Of a stretch of 64,000 nt of DNA, positions 50,242 through 60,323 are shown in pieces. The number at the start of each line of letters is the position of its first letter. Within the stretch, counting starts at the first letter, position 1. The stretch spans positions 116,146-180,145 of the forward strand of contig CALMNL010000009.1 of the NCBI GenBank assembly GCA_937868765.1. The letters are read 5' to 3'. Below the pieces are notes generated by a model that searched no databases, was not told where the DNA came from, and saw only the letters and a list, made by a program, of their open reading frames with translations. This DNA is from an uncultured Desulfatitalea sp. (GTDB taxonomy: Bacteria > Desulfobacterota > Desulfobacteria > Desulfobacterales > Desulfosarcinaceae). The position numbers and the translations under genes were made by a program.

Positions 50242-52020
50242 AACGGGTGGGATGCCATAGCGTACCATTTTGCGCCAGAGAGTTGTGGGATGAATCGCCA
50301 GAGATTCGGCCGCGGCGGCAATGGTCGGGCATTTTTCAAGGGCGCGTTTGATCATGCGCATCTCCAGAACCTGAACCGATTCCCGCAGTGTAGTGCCGTC
50401 GGAAGTCAGATGCACGGCGCAGGCGGGTGCCAGGGTCTCTTCGGGGAGATCCTCGGCGCAGAGGCGTTCGCCTTCGCTCATGATCATCATCCGCTCGACG
50501 ATATTGATAAGTTCGCGGACGTTCCCAGGATAATCGTACTCTTTAAGTCGGTCGATTACCCGGGATTCGAGTTTTTTTGCAGTGCTGTTCCGACGATTCA
50601 GGGATTCCATCACTTTCATGACCAACGGCATGATATCTTCCCGCCGTTGACGCAGGGGGGGAATCGAAATGGGCACGACATTCAGGCGGTAATACAAATC
50701 CTCCCGGAAGCTTCCTTCGCGGATCATTTCCAGCAGATCGCGGTTGGTGGCCGCAATGATTCTAACATCCACCTCCTGCGATCGTGTTCCGCCCACCCGC
50801 GTAAACGTTTTTTCTTCGATGACCTCAAGCAGCTTGATCTGCATATCAGGCCGCAGTTCGGCGATTTCATCCAGAAAAACCGTTCCCCGGTGCGCGGTTT
50901 CAATCATGCCGGCCTTTCCACCGGGCATGGCGCCCGTGAAAGCACCTTTTTCGTATCCGAAAAGTTCACTTTCCATCAGCGTAGCCGGAATGGTTCCACA
51001 GTTGATTTTGACGAAGGCGCGCTCCTTGCGGTCGCTGATCCGATGAATGATCCGGGCGAGCATGCTTTTGCCGACGCCCGATTCGCCTTGAAGCAAAACC
51101 GGCACCTGGGTTCCGGCCACCTTGATCGCCATGCGCACGACCTTCATCATGCTCTGGCTTTTGATCACCATGTGCTGCATGGCATGGTCCACCGAATCCT
51201 GTTCGAGCAGGGTTTGGGCCATGCGGGAAGCGATTCTACGGCTTTGTTCGAGCTCCGCCTTCAACTCATTAAGCTCGGTAATGTTGCGCACATTGGTGAC
51301 CACCAGTACGACTTCTCCCTTTTCGTCGAAGATCGGCGTGCCGGTGACGATCACCTGGTTGTTGCCGGTGACCACCTGCATGATGGTGACAGGTTGGCGT
51401 TTCTTAAGTACCTCCAGCGTCACCGAGTGGTCGTAAACCTGCTCCTTGACCAGGTCGTGCATGTTTCGGCCGATCAACGCTTCGCGCCGCAACCCGGTAA
51501 TTCTTTCGTAAGCCCGATTGACGCGGATGGTATTGGCCTTGCCGTCGGTAATATAGAGTCCATCGTACGAGGATTCGAAGATCGCCTCCAACTCACGGTT
51601 CAAGCTTTGAAAGCTCTTCAATTCGCTGATGATGGTTTCATACTCGGATATATCCTGAAAGACTGAGATCACACCATGGGTCTGCCCGTCGAAAATAATC
51701 GGACTGCGGTTGGCGATGACGGTTGCGCCGGAGACGCTGATCTTTTTTCCGATCTGGGGTTGTCCGGTTGCGATAATATGCTGAAACTCGGGCCACACGC
51801 CAGGGCGGACATCCTGGATATGTCGCCCGGTATAGGCCTCCTCGTCTTGCCCGAAAATCCGCCGGGCAGCCTTGTTGTAGACTCTGATGATGCCGTTGCG
51901 ATCGAGAATGAGAACGCCGTTGTGAAACATATCTAGAATGTCTGCCCAAGGTGGGGAGGGGGTTAAAGAAGCAGCCTGGGGCTCTATGAGCGTTGCGGAA
52001 GTTGCGCATGCAGTATTCAT
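50230..52020 (-). CDS. Sigma54-dependent transcriptional activator with PAS sensor domains
   Basis: 596 residues from ATG 52020, preceded by GGGGAGGACC. The order is PAS (~28-130, GVLILDRNGIIRVYN), PAS (~145-250, GLYITDGKANTIRVN), AAA+ domain (~285-515) and a Fis-type helix-turn-helix (~555-596). The AAA+ part has Walker A GESGVGKS and the sigma54-contact loop GAFTGA. The C-terminal helix-turn-helix reads AAESLAIHPTTLWRKM. It has no receiver, so it is controlled by small-molecule or redox sensing through PAS. It sits upstream of and in line with the liv-adh-aor operon, which it most likely activates. Confidence 0.95.
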   Translation of the reverse strand: MNTACATSATLIEPQAASLTPSPPWADILDMFHNGVLILDRNGIIRVYNKAARRIFGQDEEAYTGRHIQDVRPGVWPEFQHIIATGQPQIGKKISVSGATVIANRSPIIFDGQTHGVISVFQDISEYETIISELKSFQSLNRELEAIFESSYDGLYITDGKANTIRVNRAYERITGLRREALIGRNMHDLVKEQVYDHSVTLEVLKKRQPVTIMQVVTGNNQVIVTGTPIFDEKGEVVLVVTNVRNITELNELKAELEQSRRIASRMAQTLLEQDSVDHAMQHMVIKSQSMMKVVRMAIKVAGTQVPVLLQGESGVGKSMLARIIHRISDRKERAFVKINCGTIPATLMESELFGYEKGAFTGAMPGGKAGMIETAHRGTVFLDEIAELRPDMQIKLLEVIEEKTFTRVGGTRSQEVDVRIIAATNRDLLEMIREGSFREDLYYRLNVVPISIPPLRQRREDIMPLVMKVMESLNRRNSTAKKLESRVIDRLKEYDYPGNVRELINIVERMMIMSEGERLCAEDLPEETLAPACAVHLTSDGTTLRESVQVLEMRMIKRALEKCPTIAAAAESLAIHPTTLWRKMVRYGIPPVIAK

Positions 52021-52418
52021 TTCTCTGGTCCTCCCCTTATGCACTCCCAAATCGACTATTCGACCGCTTTTTCTTAAACTAACCGCTTTTTGTTTACTCG
52101 ACAAGTTCTCCGGGGTGGATGACTTATCAACCTGCCCACTGGTATGGTCTTTCAGGGGAAATACCCATTTATGAATTTGATGCCACAAGTTTGATGGGGC
52201 TTGGCGCAATTTCCTTTATATTGATTCGATCGCTTGGGATTGATAAAAATGCATATTTAGCTCAAGATGCATTCGGCAATATTTAATCCGTGGGTTCGAT
52301 GGACAACCTCCCAGAATGCCGATCGTATGCGCACTTATCCTTTGGGAGACTGCAGCAGTCCAATCGGGCCCGATATCCAGCATCAAATTACTTAAAATGC
52401 GTAAGATATAGACACACT
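52021..52418. other. Divergent AT-rich region between the activator and DUF6178-like genes
   Basis: 400 bp without a gene. It is AT-rich, particularly 52200-52290, and should hold both divergent promoters. I could not settle a single -35/-10 pair and found no clear palindrome. Confidence 0.4.
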
Positions 52419-54170
52419 ATGTCCGAAAACGAAAGCAAGCACCTCGACACCCGTAAAGAGCGCGAAAAGGCCCTGGCCGCCGAGCGGCGGCGCATTCTGG
52501 GCCTGCCGCCGGAAAAGGCCCTGGACGCCATCCTGGAGCATCCGTTGCCGGTGTCCCTGGTGCAGTCCATGGCCGAAGAGGATCTCTACGTGCTGGTGCA
52601 CACCATCGGGCCCGACGATGCCCTGCCGGTGCTGGGGCTGGCCTCCAACGAGCAGTGGGAGTACCTGCTGGACATGGAGGTCTGGGTGCGGGATCGCATC
52701 GATCCCCTGGCCATGACCCAGTGGCTCGATCGCCTGCTCAAAGCCGACCCCGACCGCTTCACTCACTGGATCGTCAACGAGCAGCGCGACCCTTTCGAAT
52801 ACTACCTGTTCCGCAACATCGAGCTGAAGGTGCGCGAATACGAACAGGACCCGGCCGAGATGGGGGAAGGTTTTTACAGCGAGGACGATGTCCACTATAT
52901 CCGGCTGCGGCCCTATCCGGCGGTGGGCGAGGACCAGGTCCACCCCCAGCAGGAGGCCCGCGATCACTTTCTCAATGACCTGCTGCGACGCCTGGCGGTG
53001 TATGATTTTCCCCTCTACCAGGGGCTGCTGCTGGAATCCAGCACGATGATTCCCGCCGAGGCCGAAGAGGAATTGCTGCGGCTGCGCAATGTGCGCCTGG
53101 CCGAACGGGGCTTTTTGCCCTTCGAGGAGGCAGTGGGTATCTACCAGCCGCTGACCTTGGACGAGCTGTTGTCCAGACGCAAACCCGCGGCGCCGGCCGG
53201 CCGGAACGTGGAGAGCTATCCGTTGCCCTTCGATGCCGCGGTACTGCCCGAAGAGGCCAATCTCTTCGCGCGCACCCTGGCGCAAATAAAGGATGAACCG
53301 GCCCTGCAGCGGCTGCAGAGCGAGTTCGCCGGCCTCTGCAACCAGGTGATCGCCGCCGACCAGCGCCAAATCAAGGAAAAGGCGGCCTTGACCCCCGTGG
53401 TGGCCAAGGTGGCCGGCTACCTGGGGATCGGCCTGGCGCATGCCGAGGCGGCGGCAGGGGAGCAAGACCCCTATCGGGCCGTCCACCTGCTGCAGAACTG
53501 CCTGCTGGCCGACATCTTCCGGGTGGGCTACGGCCAGGCCCTGGCGTTGAAATGGCGGGCCGAACGCTGGCGGTCCGAGAGCTGGTTCACCCGCGCGGGC
53601 CTGCCGCTCTCTTTCTGGGGTGAAGCCTGGCTCGGCGCGCTGGGCGGTTTGCTGGTCAAACGGCCATTGTACTACGACAACTATGCCAGCGGCGTGCTCT
53701 ACCGCGAGTTCGCCACCCTCGAGGAGATCCAGCGCACCGAAGGGGTGCTGGCCGAGATCATGGCCATGGACGACCTGCTGGCGCTGATGGGCGCACACCC
53801 GCCCGTGGAAAAGAGCAGTACTTTTCTCACCTGTCAAAACCTGCTGCTGACCTTGTGGGCCGATCACCAACTGGGCCTGGATAGCGACCCGCAAACGCCG
53901 CTGCCCTTGAGCGTGAGGCAACTGCGCCTCTTCTTCGAGGCGCTGTGGGAGCGCAAAGGGGAGCGCCGCCGGATCAGGGACAGCCTGCGGGCCGCCTTTC
54001 TGGCCTGGCTGGCCGAACGCAGCGGCCTTACTCCGGGAGCTATCGGCCAGCGCCTGGGGGTGACGCTGCACGGGCTTTTCGACCAGGTGGAAAACGAGCT
54101 GGGAGGAGTGGCGGCACGGGATCTGGACCCGCGCTTTGTGCAGCTTTTCTTATTACACAGCGAAGCGTGA
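52419..54170 (+). CDS. DUF6178-like protein of unknown function
   Basis: The best start is ATG 52419 (583 residues); the ORF upstream to 52290 has no conserved features. The protein is acidic and almost all helical, with an N-terminal DTRKEREKALAAERRRILGL helix. A repeated pattern like HTIGPDDALPVLGLAS and EWVRDRIDPLAMTQWL suggests short helical repeats. It matches my recollection of DUF6178, a family found mainly in deltaproteobacteria. No enzyme motif, signal peptide or transmembrane segment is visible. It may be a scaffold or regulatory protein. It is convergent with the RND permease gene. Confidence 0.7.
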   Translation: MSENESKHLDTRKEREKALAAERRRILGLPPEKALDAILEHPLPVSLVQSMAEEDLYVLVHTIGPDDALPVLGLASNEQWEYLLDMEVWVRDRIDPLAMTQWLDRLLKADPDRFTHWIVNEQRDPFEYYLFRNIELKVREYEQDPAEMGEGFYSEDDVHYIRLRPYPAVGEDQVHPQQEARDHFLNDLLRRLAVYDFPLYQGLLLESSTMIPAEAEEELLRLRNVRLAERGFLPFEEAVGIYQPLTLDELLSRRKPAAPAGRNVESYPLPFDAAVLPEEANLFARTLAQIKDEPALQRLQSEFAGLCNQVIAADQRQIKEKAALTPVVAKVAGYLGIGLAHAEAAAGEQDPYRAVHLLQNCLLADIFRVGYGQALALKWRAERWRSESWFTRAGLPLSFWGEAWLGALGGLLVKRPLYYDNYASGVLYREFATLEEIQRTEGVLAEIMAMDDLLALMGAHPPVEKSSTFLTCQNLLLTLWADHQLGLDSDPQTPLPLSVRQLRLFFEALWERKGERRRIRDSLRAAFLAWLAERSGLTPGAIGQRLGVTLHGLFDQVENELGGVAARDLDPRFVQLFLLHSEA

Positions 54171-54190
54171 AGATTTCTGCTCTTGGTGCT

Positions 54191-57100
54191 TCACTTCGCG
54201 AGCATCGCGTGCAGACGCTCCCGCAGTCTTTGGAAATAGGTGTAGAGCGCCGGAATCAGAAAAATGCCGAAAAGGGTGGCCGCCAGCATGCCGGCGAAGA
54301 CGGTGGTGCCGATGGCCCGCCGGCTGTTGGCTCCGGCGCCGGTGGCGATCACCAGGGGCAGCACGCCCAGAATGAAGGAAAAGGCGGTCATCAACACGGC
54401 CCGGTAGCGGATGCGGGCCCCGGCCAGGGCCGCCTCCTCGATAGATATGCCTTCTTCCCGCTGGACCTTGGAGAATTCCACGATCAAAATGGCGTTCTTG
54501 CTGGCCAGGGCCACCAGCAGCACCATGCCGATCTGGGCATAGACGCTCAACGTCAGGCCCGCCAGCCAGATGCCCAGCAGCGCGCCCAGGCAGGCCACCG
54601 AGATGGAGATGATCACCGGCAGCGGGATGGTCCAGCTCTCGTACTGCCCTACCAGGAACAGATAGCCGAAGAGCAGGGCCAGGGCCAGCAGCAAGGGGGC
54701 CTGGCCGCCGCTTTTCTGCTCCTGGTACGAAAGGGCGGACCATTCGAAACCGTATCCCTCGGGCAGGGTGTCGGCCGCGATCCGGGCCATGGCGTCCATG
54801 GCCTGGCCCGAACTGTAAGCCGGGGCGGCCTCGCCGTTGATGTTGGCATTGGTGAATTGGTTGTAGCGCGTCACCGACTGCGGGGCCAGGATGGTGGAGA
54901 GGCTGGCCAGGCTGCTCATGGGCACCATGTGGCCGTCGTTGCTGCGCACATACATCTTGAAGATGTCGGCTACGGTGTCGCGGTAAGGGGCATCGGCCTG
55001 GACTTTGACCTTGAAGACCCGGTCGAAGAGATTGAAGTCGTTGACGAAGCGCGAGCCGAACTGGGACTGCAGGGTGGAAAAAACCGACGCCACCGGCACA
55101 TTCAGCGCTTCGGCCTTGGTGCGGTCCAGGTTGAGAAACAGCTGGGGGACATCGGCGGTGTAGGTGGAGAAGACCGAACGCAGGGCCGGGCTCTGGTTGG
55201 CGGCCACTATCATGGCCCGCGTGACGGCCGAAAGCTCCTGGGGGGTCTGGTTGGCCATGGCCTGCAGCCGGAAGTCGAATCCGCCGGTGCTGCCCAAACC
55301 GCGGATGGCCGGTGGATTGAAGGCGAAAACCGTGGCTTCGGGAATGGCTGCGAACTCCTTGCGCAACTGCCCCAAGACCCCTTCCAGACTCCTGTCGGCG
55401 GAGCCGCGCGCGTCCCAGGGATCGAGCACCACCACCCCCAGCCCCATGTTCTCGCCGGCGCCACTGATGATGGAATAGCCACTCACCACGATGACATCGG
55501 CCACACCGGGGGTTTGGGAGATGCGCTCCGACACCTTGGTCATGACCTGCTGGGTGCGGCCCAGGGCCGCCGATTCGGGCAGCTGGGCGTTGAGGTAAAA
55601 GTAGCCTTGGTCCTCGCTGGGTAGAAAACTGGTGGGGCGGGTGACGAACAGGGCATAGGCGGCCGCGATCACGGCCAGAAAGATGCCTGCCACCAGCAGT
55701 CGTCTTCCCAGCAGCCAGCCGGCGGCGGCCACATAGCGGTTGCGCGACAGCGTGATCAGGCGCAGGAAATAGGCCAGCGGACCGTGGTGGATCTCGCTCT
55801 GGGGCCGCAGCAGCGTGGCGCACAGGGCCGGGCTGAGGGTCAGGGCGTTGACGGCGGAGATGATCACCGCCACGGTGATGGTCACGGCGAACTGCTTGTA
55901 CAGCTCGCCGGTGATGCCGGGCAGAAAACCCACGGGCACGAAGACCGCGATCAGCACCAGGGTGGTGGCGATGATCGGCCCGGTCACCTGCTCCATGGCC
56001 CGGGCGGCCGCCTCCTTGGGCCCCAGCCGCTCTTCCACCATGACCCGCTGGACGTTTTCCACCACCACGATGGCGTCGTCCACCACCAGGCCGATGGCCA
56101 GGATCAGGGCGAAGAGCGTGAGGGTGTTGGCGCTGAACCCCAGCACCAGCAGCACGGCGAAGGTCCCGATGAGCGATACGGGAATGGTCAGGGATGGGAT
56201 CAGGGTGGCGCGCCAATCCTGAAGGAAGAGATAGGTCACGCCCACCACCAGGAAGAACGTGATGAAAAGGGTCAGCACGATCTCGTGGATGCCGGCCCGG
56301 ACATATTTGGTGCTGTCGAGCACCATGCGATACTCCACATCGGAGGGAAAGCGCTTGGCCAGGCGCTTCATCTCCGCGGTGATGGCCTCCACGGTCGCCA
56401 GGGAGTTGGCCCCCACGCTCTGGTAGATGGCCATGTTCACCGCCGGCGATCCGTTCAAGGTGGAGCGGGACGAGTAGGATTCGGCCCCCAGTTCCACCCG
56501 GGCCACATCCCGCACCCGCACCACGCCGCCCTGGGGATTGGCGCGCACGATGATCTCGCCGAACTCCTCGGGCGTTTCCAGGCGCCCCTTGGCCCGCAGG
56601 GTGAACTGGACCTGCTGGCCGCTCTCGGCCGGGGCCGAGCCCACGCCGCCGGCCGCCGCCTGGATGTTCTGCTGGCGGATGGCGGCGGTGACATCGTCGG
56701 CGGTCATGCCCAGGGCGGTGAGCCGTTCGGGCTTCATCCAGATGCGCATGCTGTAGTCCTGGGCGCCGAAGATGAAGCCTTCACTGACGCCGCTGATGCG
56801 CGTGAGGGGGTCTTTGACATTGATGCTCACGTAGTTGCTCAAAAAGAGCGCGTCACGGCTGCCCTGGGGGGAGTAGAAGCTCAGCAGGGCCAGGATGTCC
56901 GCCGAGCGTTTGCGCACCGATATGCCCTGTTCGGTGACTTCGCCGGGCAGCTTGGGAACGGCCTGCTGGACACGGTTCTGCACGTTGACCTGGGCGATGT
57001 TGGGATCGGTGCCGACGGCAAAGGTGATGCTCAGGGTGTAGCTGCCGTTGTTGGCGCAGGTGGAGGCCATGTAGAGCATATCGTCCACGCCGTTGAGCTC

Positions 57101-57304
57101 GGCCTCCAGGGGCGCCGCCACGCTGTTGGCCACCACTTCGGCGTTGGCGCCGGGGTAGGTGGCGGTCACGCGGATTTCGGGCGGCGTGATCTGAGGGTAC
57201 TGGGCGATGGGAATGTTCAACAGGGCCAGGCCGCCGGCCAGGGTGATGATGAGGGACACCACCAGGGCCAGGCGCGGCCGCTGGATGAAGATACGCGACA
57301 GCAT
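54191..57304 (-). CDS. RND efflux permease (AcrB/HAE1 type)
   Basis: 1037 residues, full family length, with 12 transmembrane helices in two repeats and two large periplasmic loops. The proton-relay residues are present: the Asp pair in [14 protein letters not shown] of helix 4, and the lysine in [15 protein letters not shown] of helix 10. It starts 4 nt after the adaptor gene stop. It exports hydrophobic or amphipathic compounds as a trimer. The outer-membrane channel is not in this cluster, so a shared TolC is likely. Confidence 0.96.
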   Translation of the reverse strand: MLSRIFIQRPRLALVVSLIITLAGGLALLNIPIAQYPQITPPEIRVTATYPGANAEVVANSVAAPLEAELNGVDDMLYMASTCANNGSYTLSITFAVGTDPNIAQVNVQNRVQQAVPKLPGEVTEQGISVRKRSADILALLSFYSPQGSRDALFLSNYVSINVKDPLTRISGVSEGFIFGAQDYSMRIWMKPERLTALGMTADDVTAAIRQQNIQAAAGGVGSAPAESGQQVQFTLRAKGRLETPEEFGEIIVRANPQGGVVRVRDVARVELGAESYSSRSTLNGSPAVNMAIYQSVGANSLATVEAITAEMKRLAKRFPSDVEYRMVLDSTKYVRAGIHEIVLTLFITFFLVVGVTYLFLQDWRATLIPSLTIPVSLIGTFAVLLVLGFSANTLTLFALILAIGLVVDDAIVVVENVQRVMVEERLGPKEAAARAMEQVTGPIIATTLVLIAVFVPVGFLPGITGELYKQFAVTITVAVIISAVNALTLSPALCATLLRPQSEIHHGPLAYFLRLITLSRNRYVAAAGWLLGRRLLVAGIFLAVIAAAYALFVTRPTSFLPSEDQGYFYLNAQLPESAALGRTQQVMTKVSERISQTPGVADVIVVSGYSIISGAGENMGLGVVVLDPWDARGSADRSLEGVLGQLRKEFAAIPEATVFAFNPPAIRGLGSTGGFDFRLQAMANQTPQELSAVTRAMIVAANQSPALRSVFSTYTADVPQLFLNLDRTKAEALNVPVASVFSTLQSQFGSRFVNDFNLFDRVFKVKVQADAPYRDTVADIFKMYVRSNDGHMVPMSSLASLSTILAPQSVTRYNQFTNANINGEAAPAYSSGQAMDAMARIAADTLPEGYGFEWSALSYQEQKSGGQAPLLLALALLFGYLFLVGQYESWTIPLPVIISISVACLGALLGIWLAGLTLSVYAQIGMVLLVALASKNAILIVEFSKVQREEGISIEEAALAGARIRYRAVLMTAFSFILGVLPLVIATGAGANSRRAIGTTVFAGMLAATLFGIFLIPALYTYFQRLRERLHAMLAK

Positions 57305-57307
57305 GCC

Positions 57308-58477
57308 CTACTCCTTGGTGGGGGTATCGTTGGTGGCGGGTTGGACCACCTGCCCGGGCTTGACCTTCTGGACGCCGTGCACGATGACGGTTTCGCCGGC
57401 CCGCAGACCGCTTTCCACGGTCCACTGGGTCTCGACGGCCGGTCCGGTGACGATGCGGCGCTGCTGGGCCGTATTGTGTGCATCCACCACGAAGACGTAA
57501 CGTCCCATGCGGTCCTCCATTACAGCCGCCTGGGGCACGGCCGGCAACCGCCGGGCCTCTTTGAGGCGTACCTGCACGGTGACGTACTGGCCGGGCAGCA
57601 AAGCGCCGCCGGGATTGGGGAAGAGCGCCCACACGGCAATGGTTCCGGTGGCCGGGTCCACCTGGTTGTCGATGAAATCGATGCGCCCCGCCTGGGGCAG
57701 GATCTCCCCGCCGGGCATTTTCAGGCGCGGCACCAGGCGGGCCTGCATCCGCCGGGGGTCAAGGGCATTGGTTTCGGTCCGTTCGGCCGCCAGGTCGTTT
57801 TCGCTCAGTGAATAGACTGCCCGGATGGGGTCCATCTGGACGATGCGCGCCAGGGCCTCCGAAGCGGGGCCTACCAGGTTGCCCCGGGTGAAGGCCGTCC
57901 GACCGATGCGGCCGCGGATGGGGGCCCGGATGGTGGTGTAATCCAGATTGAGCTGGGCCTGCTCCAGGTTGGCCCGGGCCTCCTGGAGCTGGGCGGTGGC
58001 CTGCAATTCGTTGGTTACGGCCGCATCCAGATCGGTGGCCGAGACGCCGCCTGTGGTAACTGTCTTTAAACGCTGGAGATACTGCCGCGTGCGGGTCAAG
58101 CCGGCCTCGGTCTGGGCCACCTTGGCCCGGGCCTCCTCCAGGCGCGCTTTGTACGGCGCCTGCTCGATGACATAGAGCAGGTCGCCCACCTCGACTTCGG
58201 CCCCCTCCTGGAAAGCCACCTTTTCCAGAAACCCTTCCACCCGCGCGCGCAAGTCCACGCTCTGGATGGCCTCCATGCGCCCCACATACTCCGAAGGGGG
58301 GTTGGCCTCGATCTCCTCGACCTGGATTACGATTACGGCCGGCGGCGGGCCCTCCGGGGGCGGGGCGGCCGAAAGTTCGGCGATGCCGAAAAGCACAGGC
58401 GGCAGACACAGCGGCAACAAAACGGACATGGCCCTGCGGAGCCGGAACCAACAGGCGGATCGGCGTACCATCATCAT
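57308..58477 (-). CDS. RND periplasmic adaptor (membrane fusion protein)
   Basis: 389 residues. It starts with tandem ATGs (58477, 58474, 58471) after TAGGGAC. A signal peptide or anchor runs from ~15-38. The domains are the lipoyl half (EYVGRMEAIQSVDLRARVEG), the coiled-coil hairpin (~100-170), the second lipoyl half (NYTTIRAPIRGRIG-like DYTTIRAPIRGRIG) and a beta-barrel/membrane-proximal part. It is the partner of the following permease, linking it to an outer-membrane duct. No regulator gene is adjacent. Confidence 0.93.
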   Translation of the reverse strand: MMMVRRSACWFRLRRAMSVLLPLCLPPVLFGIAELSAAPPPEGPPPAVIVIQVEEIEANPPSEYVGRMEAIQSVDLRARVEGFLEKVAFQEGAEVEVGDLLYVIEQAPYKARLEEARAKVAQTEAGLTRTRQYLQRLKTVTTGGVSATDLDAAVTNELQATAQLQEARANLEQAQLNLDYTTIRAPIRGRIGRTAFTRGNLVGPASEALARIVQMDPIRAVYSLSENDLAAERTETNALDPRRMQARLVPRLKMPGGEILPQAGRIDFIDNQVDPATGTIAVWALFPNPGGALLPGQYVTVQVRLKEARRLPAVPQAAVMEDRMGRYVFVVDAHNTAQQRRIVTGPAVETQWTVESGLRAGETVIVHGVQKVKPGQVVQPATNDTPTKE

Positions 58478-58492
58478 TGTCCCTATTCGTGA

Positions 58493-59461
58493 TTATTGGA
58501 TTTCCACAGTCAGCAGCACATCGCCGCGGCTGCCGTCGGCCTTGGAAAGGCCCTGACCCGTGAGGCGCAGCACCTGGCCGGCGGTAATACCTGCAGGGAT
58601 GATAACCCGATAGATGCGCCGTTGCAAGCCGATGGACAGATTCACCAGCTTGCGGGCGCCCGCCAGGGCCTCGTAGGGCGAGATGTGGATACTGGCGTGA
58701 ATGTCGGCGTCGACGGGCGGCACCGCCGGACGCGCCACCTGCAGCCGGTGGCTGCGCTTTTTGGCGGTCATGGGGCGCAGGATGGCCGTCAAACCGGTGC
58801 TGGGCAGGCGATCGAAGAGTTTCAGGAACAGCATGCCGAAGAGAAAACCGCCGATGTGCGCCCACCATGCAATGCCGCCGGCGCCGCTCGCGCCGGCCGC
58901 GGCATTTATGAATTGCAGCAGGAACCAGACCCCCAGGAAGAAGTAAGCGGGAATCTCCACGAACCAGGGGATGAAGATGATCGGAATCAAGGTCAGGATC
59001 TTCGAGGTGGGGTAGAGCAGGATATAGGCGCCCATGACCCCGGCGATGGCCCCGCTGGCACCGATGGTGGGCGCCATGGAGTCGGCATTGAGTGCCACGT
59101 GGGATATTCCCGAGGCGACCCCGCAGGCCAGGTAGAAGAGCAGATAGCGCACGGGGCCCAGGCGGTCTTCCACGTTGTCTCCGAAGATGTAGAGAAACCA
59201 CATGTTGCCGATGATGTGCAGAAATCCGCCGTGCAGAAACATGAACGAGAGCCAGGAGAAGGCCTGCTGGCCCAAGGTGAAATGGCGGGCCAGACTCTCG
59301 ACCGTGTAGCGGGCCGGCACCAGGCCGTAGGTGAAGATGAAGCGATCGCCCATTTGCCCCTGGGACAGCTGCAGCAGGAATACCAGCACGTTGATGGCGA
59401 TGATCGTGGTGTTGACCACGGGGGTGTTTTTAGAGGGCGTGGCGTCGCGAATGGGGATCAT
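58493..59461 (-). CDS. Rhomboid protease with C-terminal DnaJ-like domain
   Basis: 322 residues. Residues ~10-215 form a rhomboid: helix and loop WLSFMFLHGGFLHIIGNMWF, the catalytic serine Ser136 in GASGAIAGVMG and His202 in WWAHIGGFLFG. The C-terminal ~60 residues (SPYEALAGARKLVNLS, RVIIPAGITAGQVLRLTGQG, GDVLLTVEIQ) look like a DnaJ/Hsp40 C-terminal peptide-binding beta domain. It is an intramembrane protease plus a possible client-binding tail. The gene is 3 nt upstream of the nadC stop on the same strand, and the efflux genes follow. Confidence 0.85.
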   Translation of the reverse strand: MIPIRDATPSKNTPVVNTTIIAINVLVFLLQLSQGQMGDRFIFTYGLVPARYTVESLARHFTLGQQAFSWLSFMFLHGGFLHIIGNMWFLYIFGDNVEDRLGPVRYLLFYLACGVASGISHVALNADSMAPTIGASGAIAGVMGAYILLYPTSKILTLIPIIFIPWFVEIPAYFFLGVWFLLQFINAAAGASGAGGIAWWAHIGGFLFGMLFLKLFDRLPSTGLTAILRPMTAKKRSHRLQVARPAVPPVDADIHASIHISPYEALAGARKLVNLSIGLQRRIYRVIIPAGITAGQVLRLTGQGLSKADGSRGDVLLTVEIQ

Positions 59462-59464
59462 AGG

Positions 59465-60310
<846 letters not shown>

Positions 60311-60323
60311 GGCTTTGTCTCCA

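Noticed and set aside
55784..57811. Plus-strand ORF of 675 codons
   Set aside because: It is antisense to the RND permease and adaptor; His/Gly/Asp-rich shadow without motifs.
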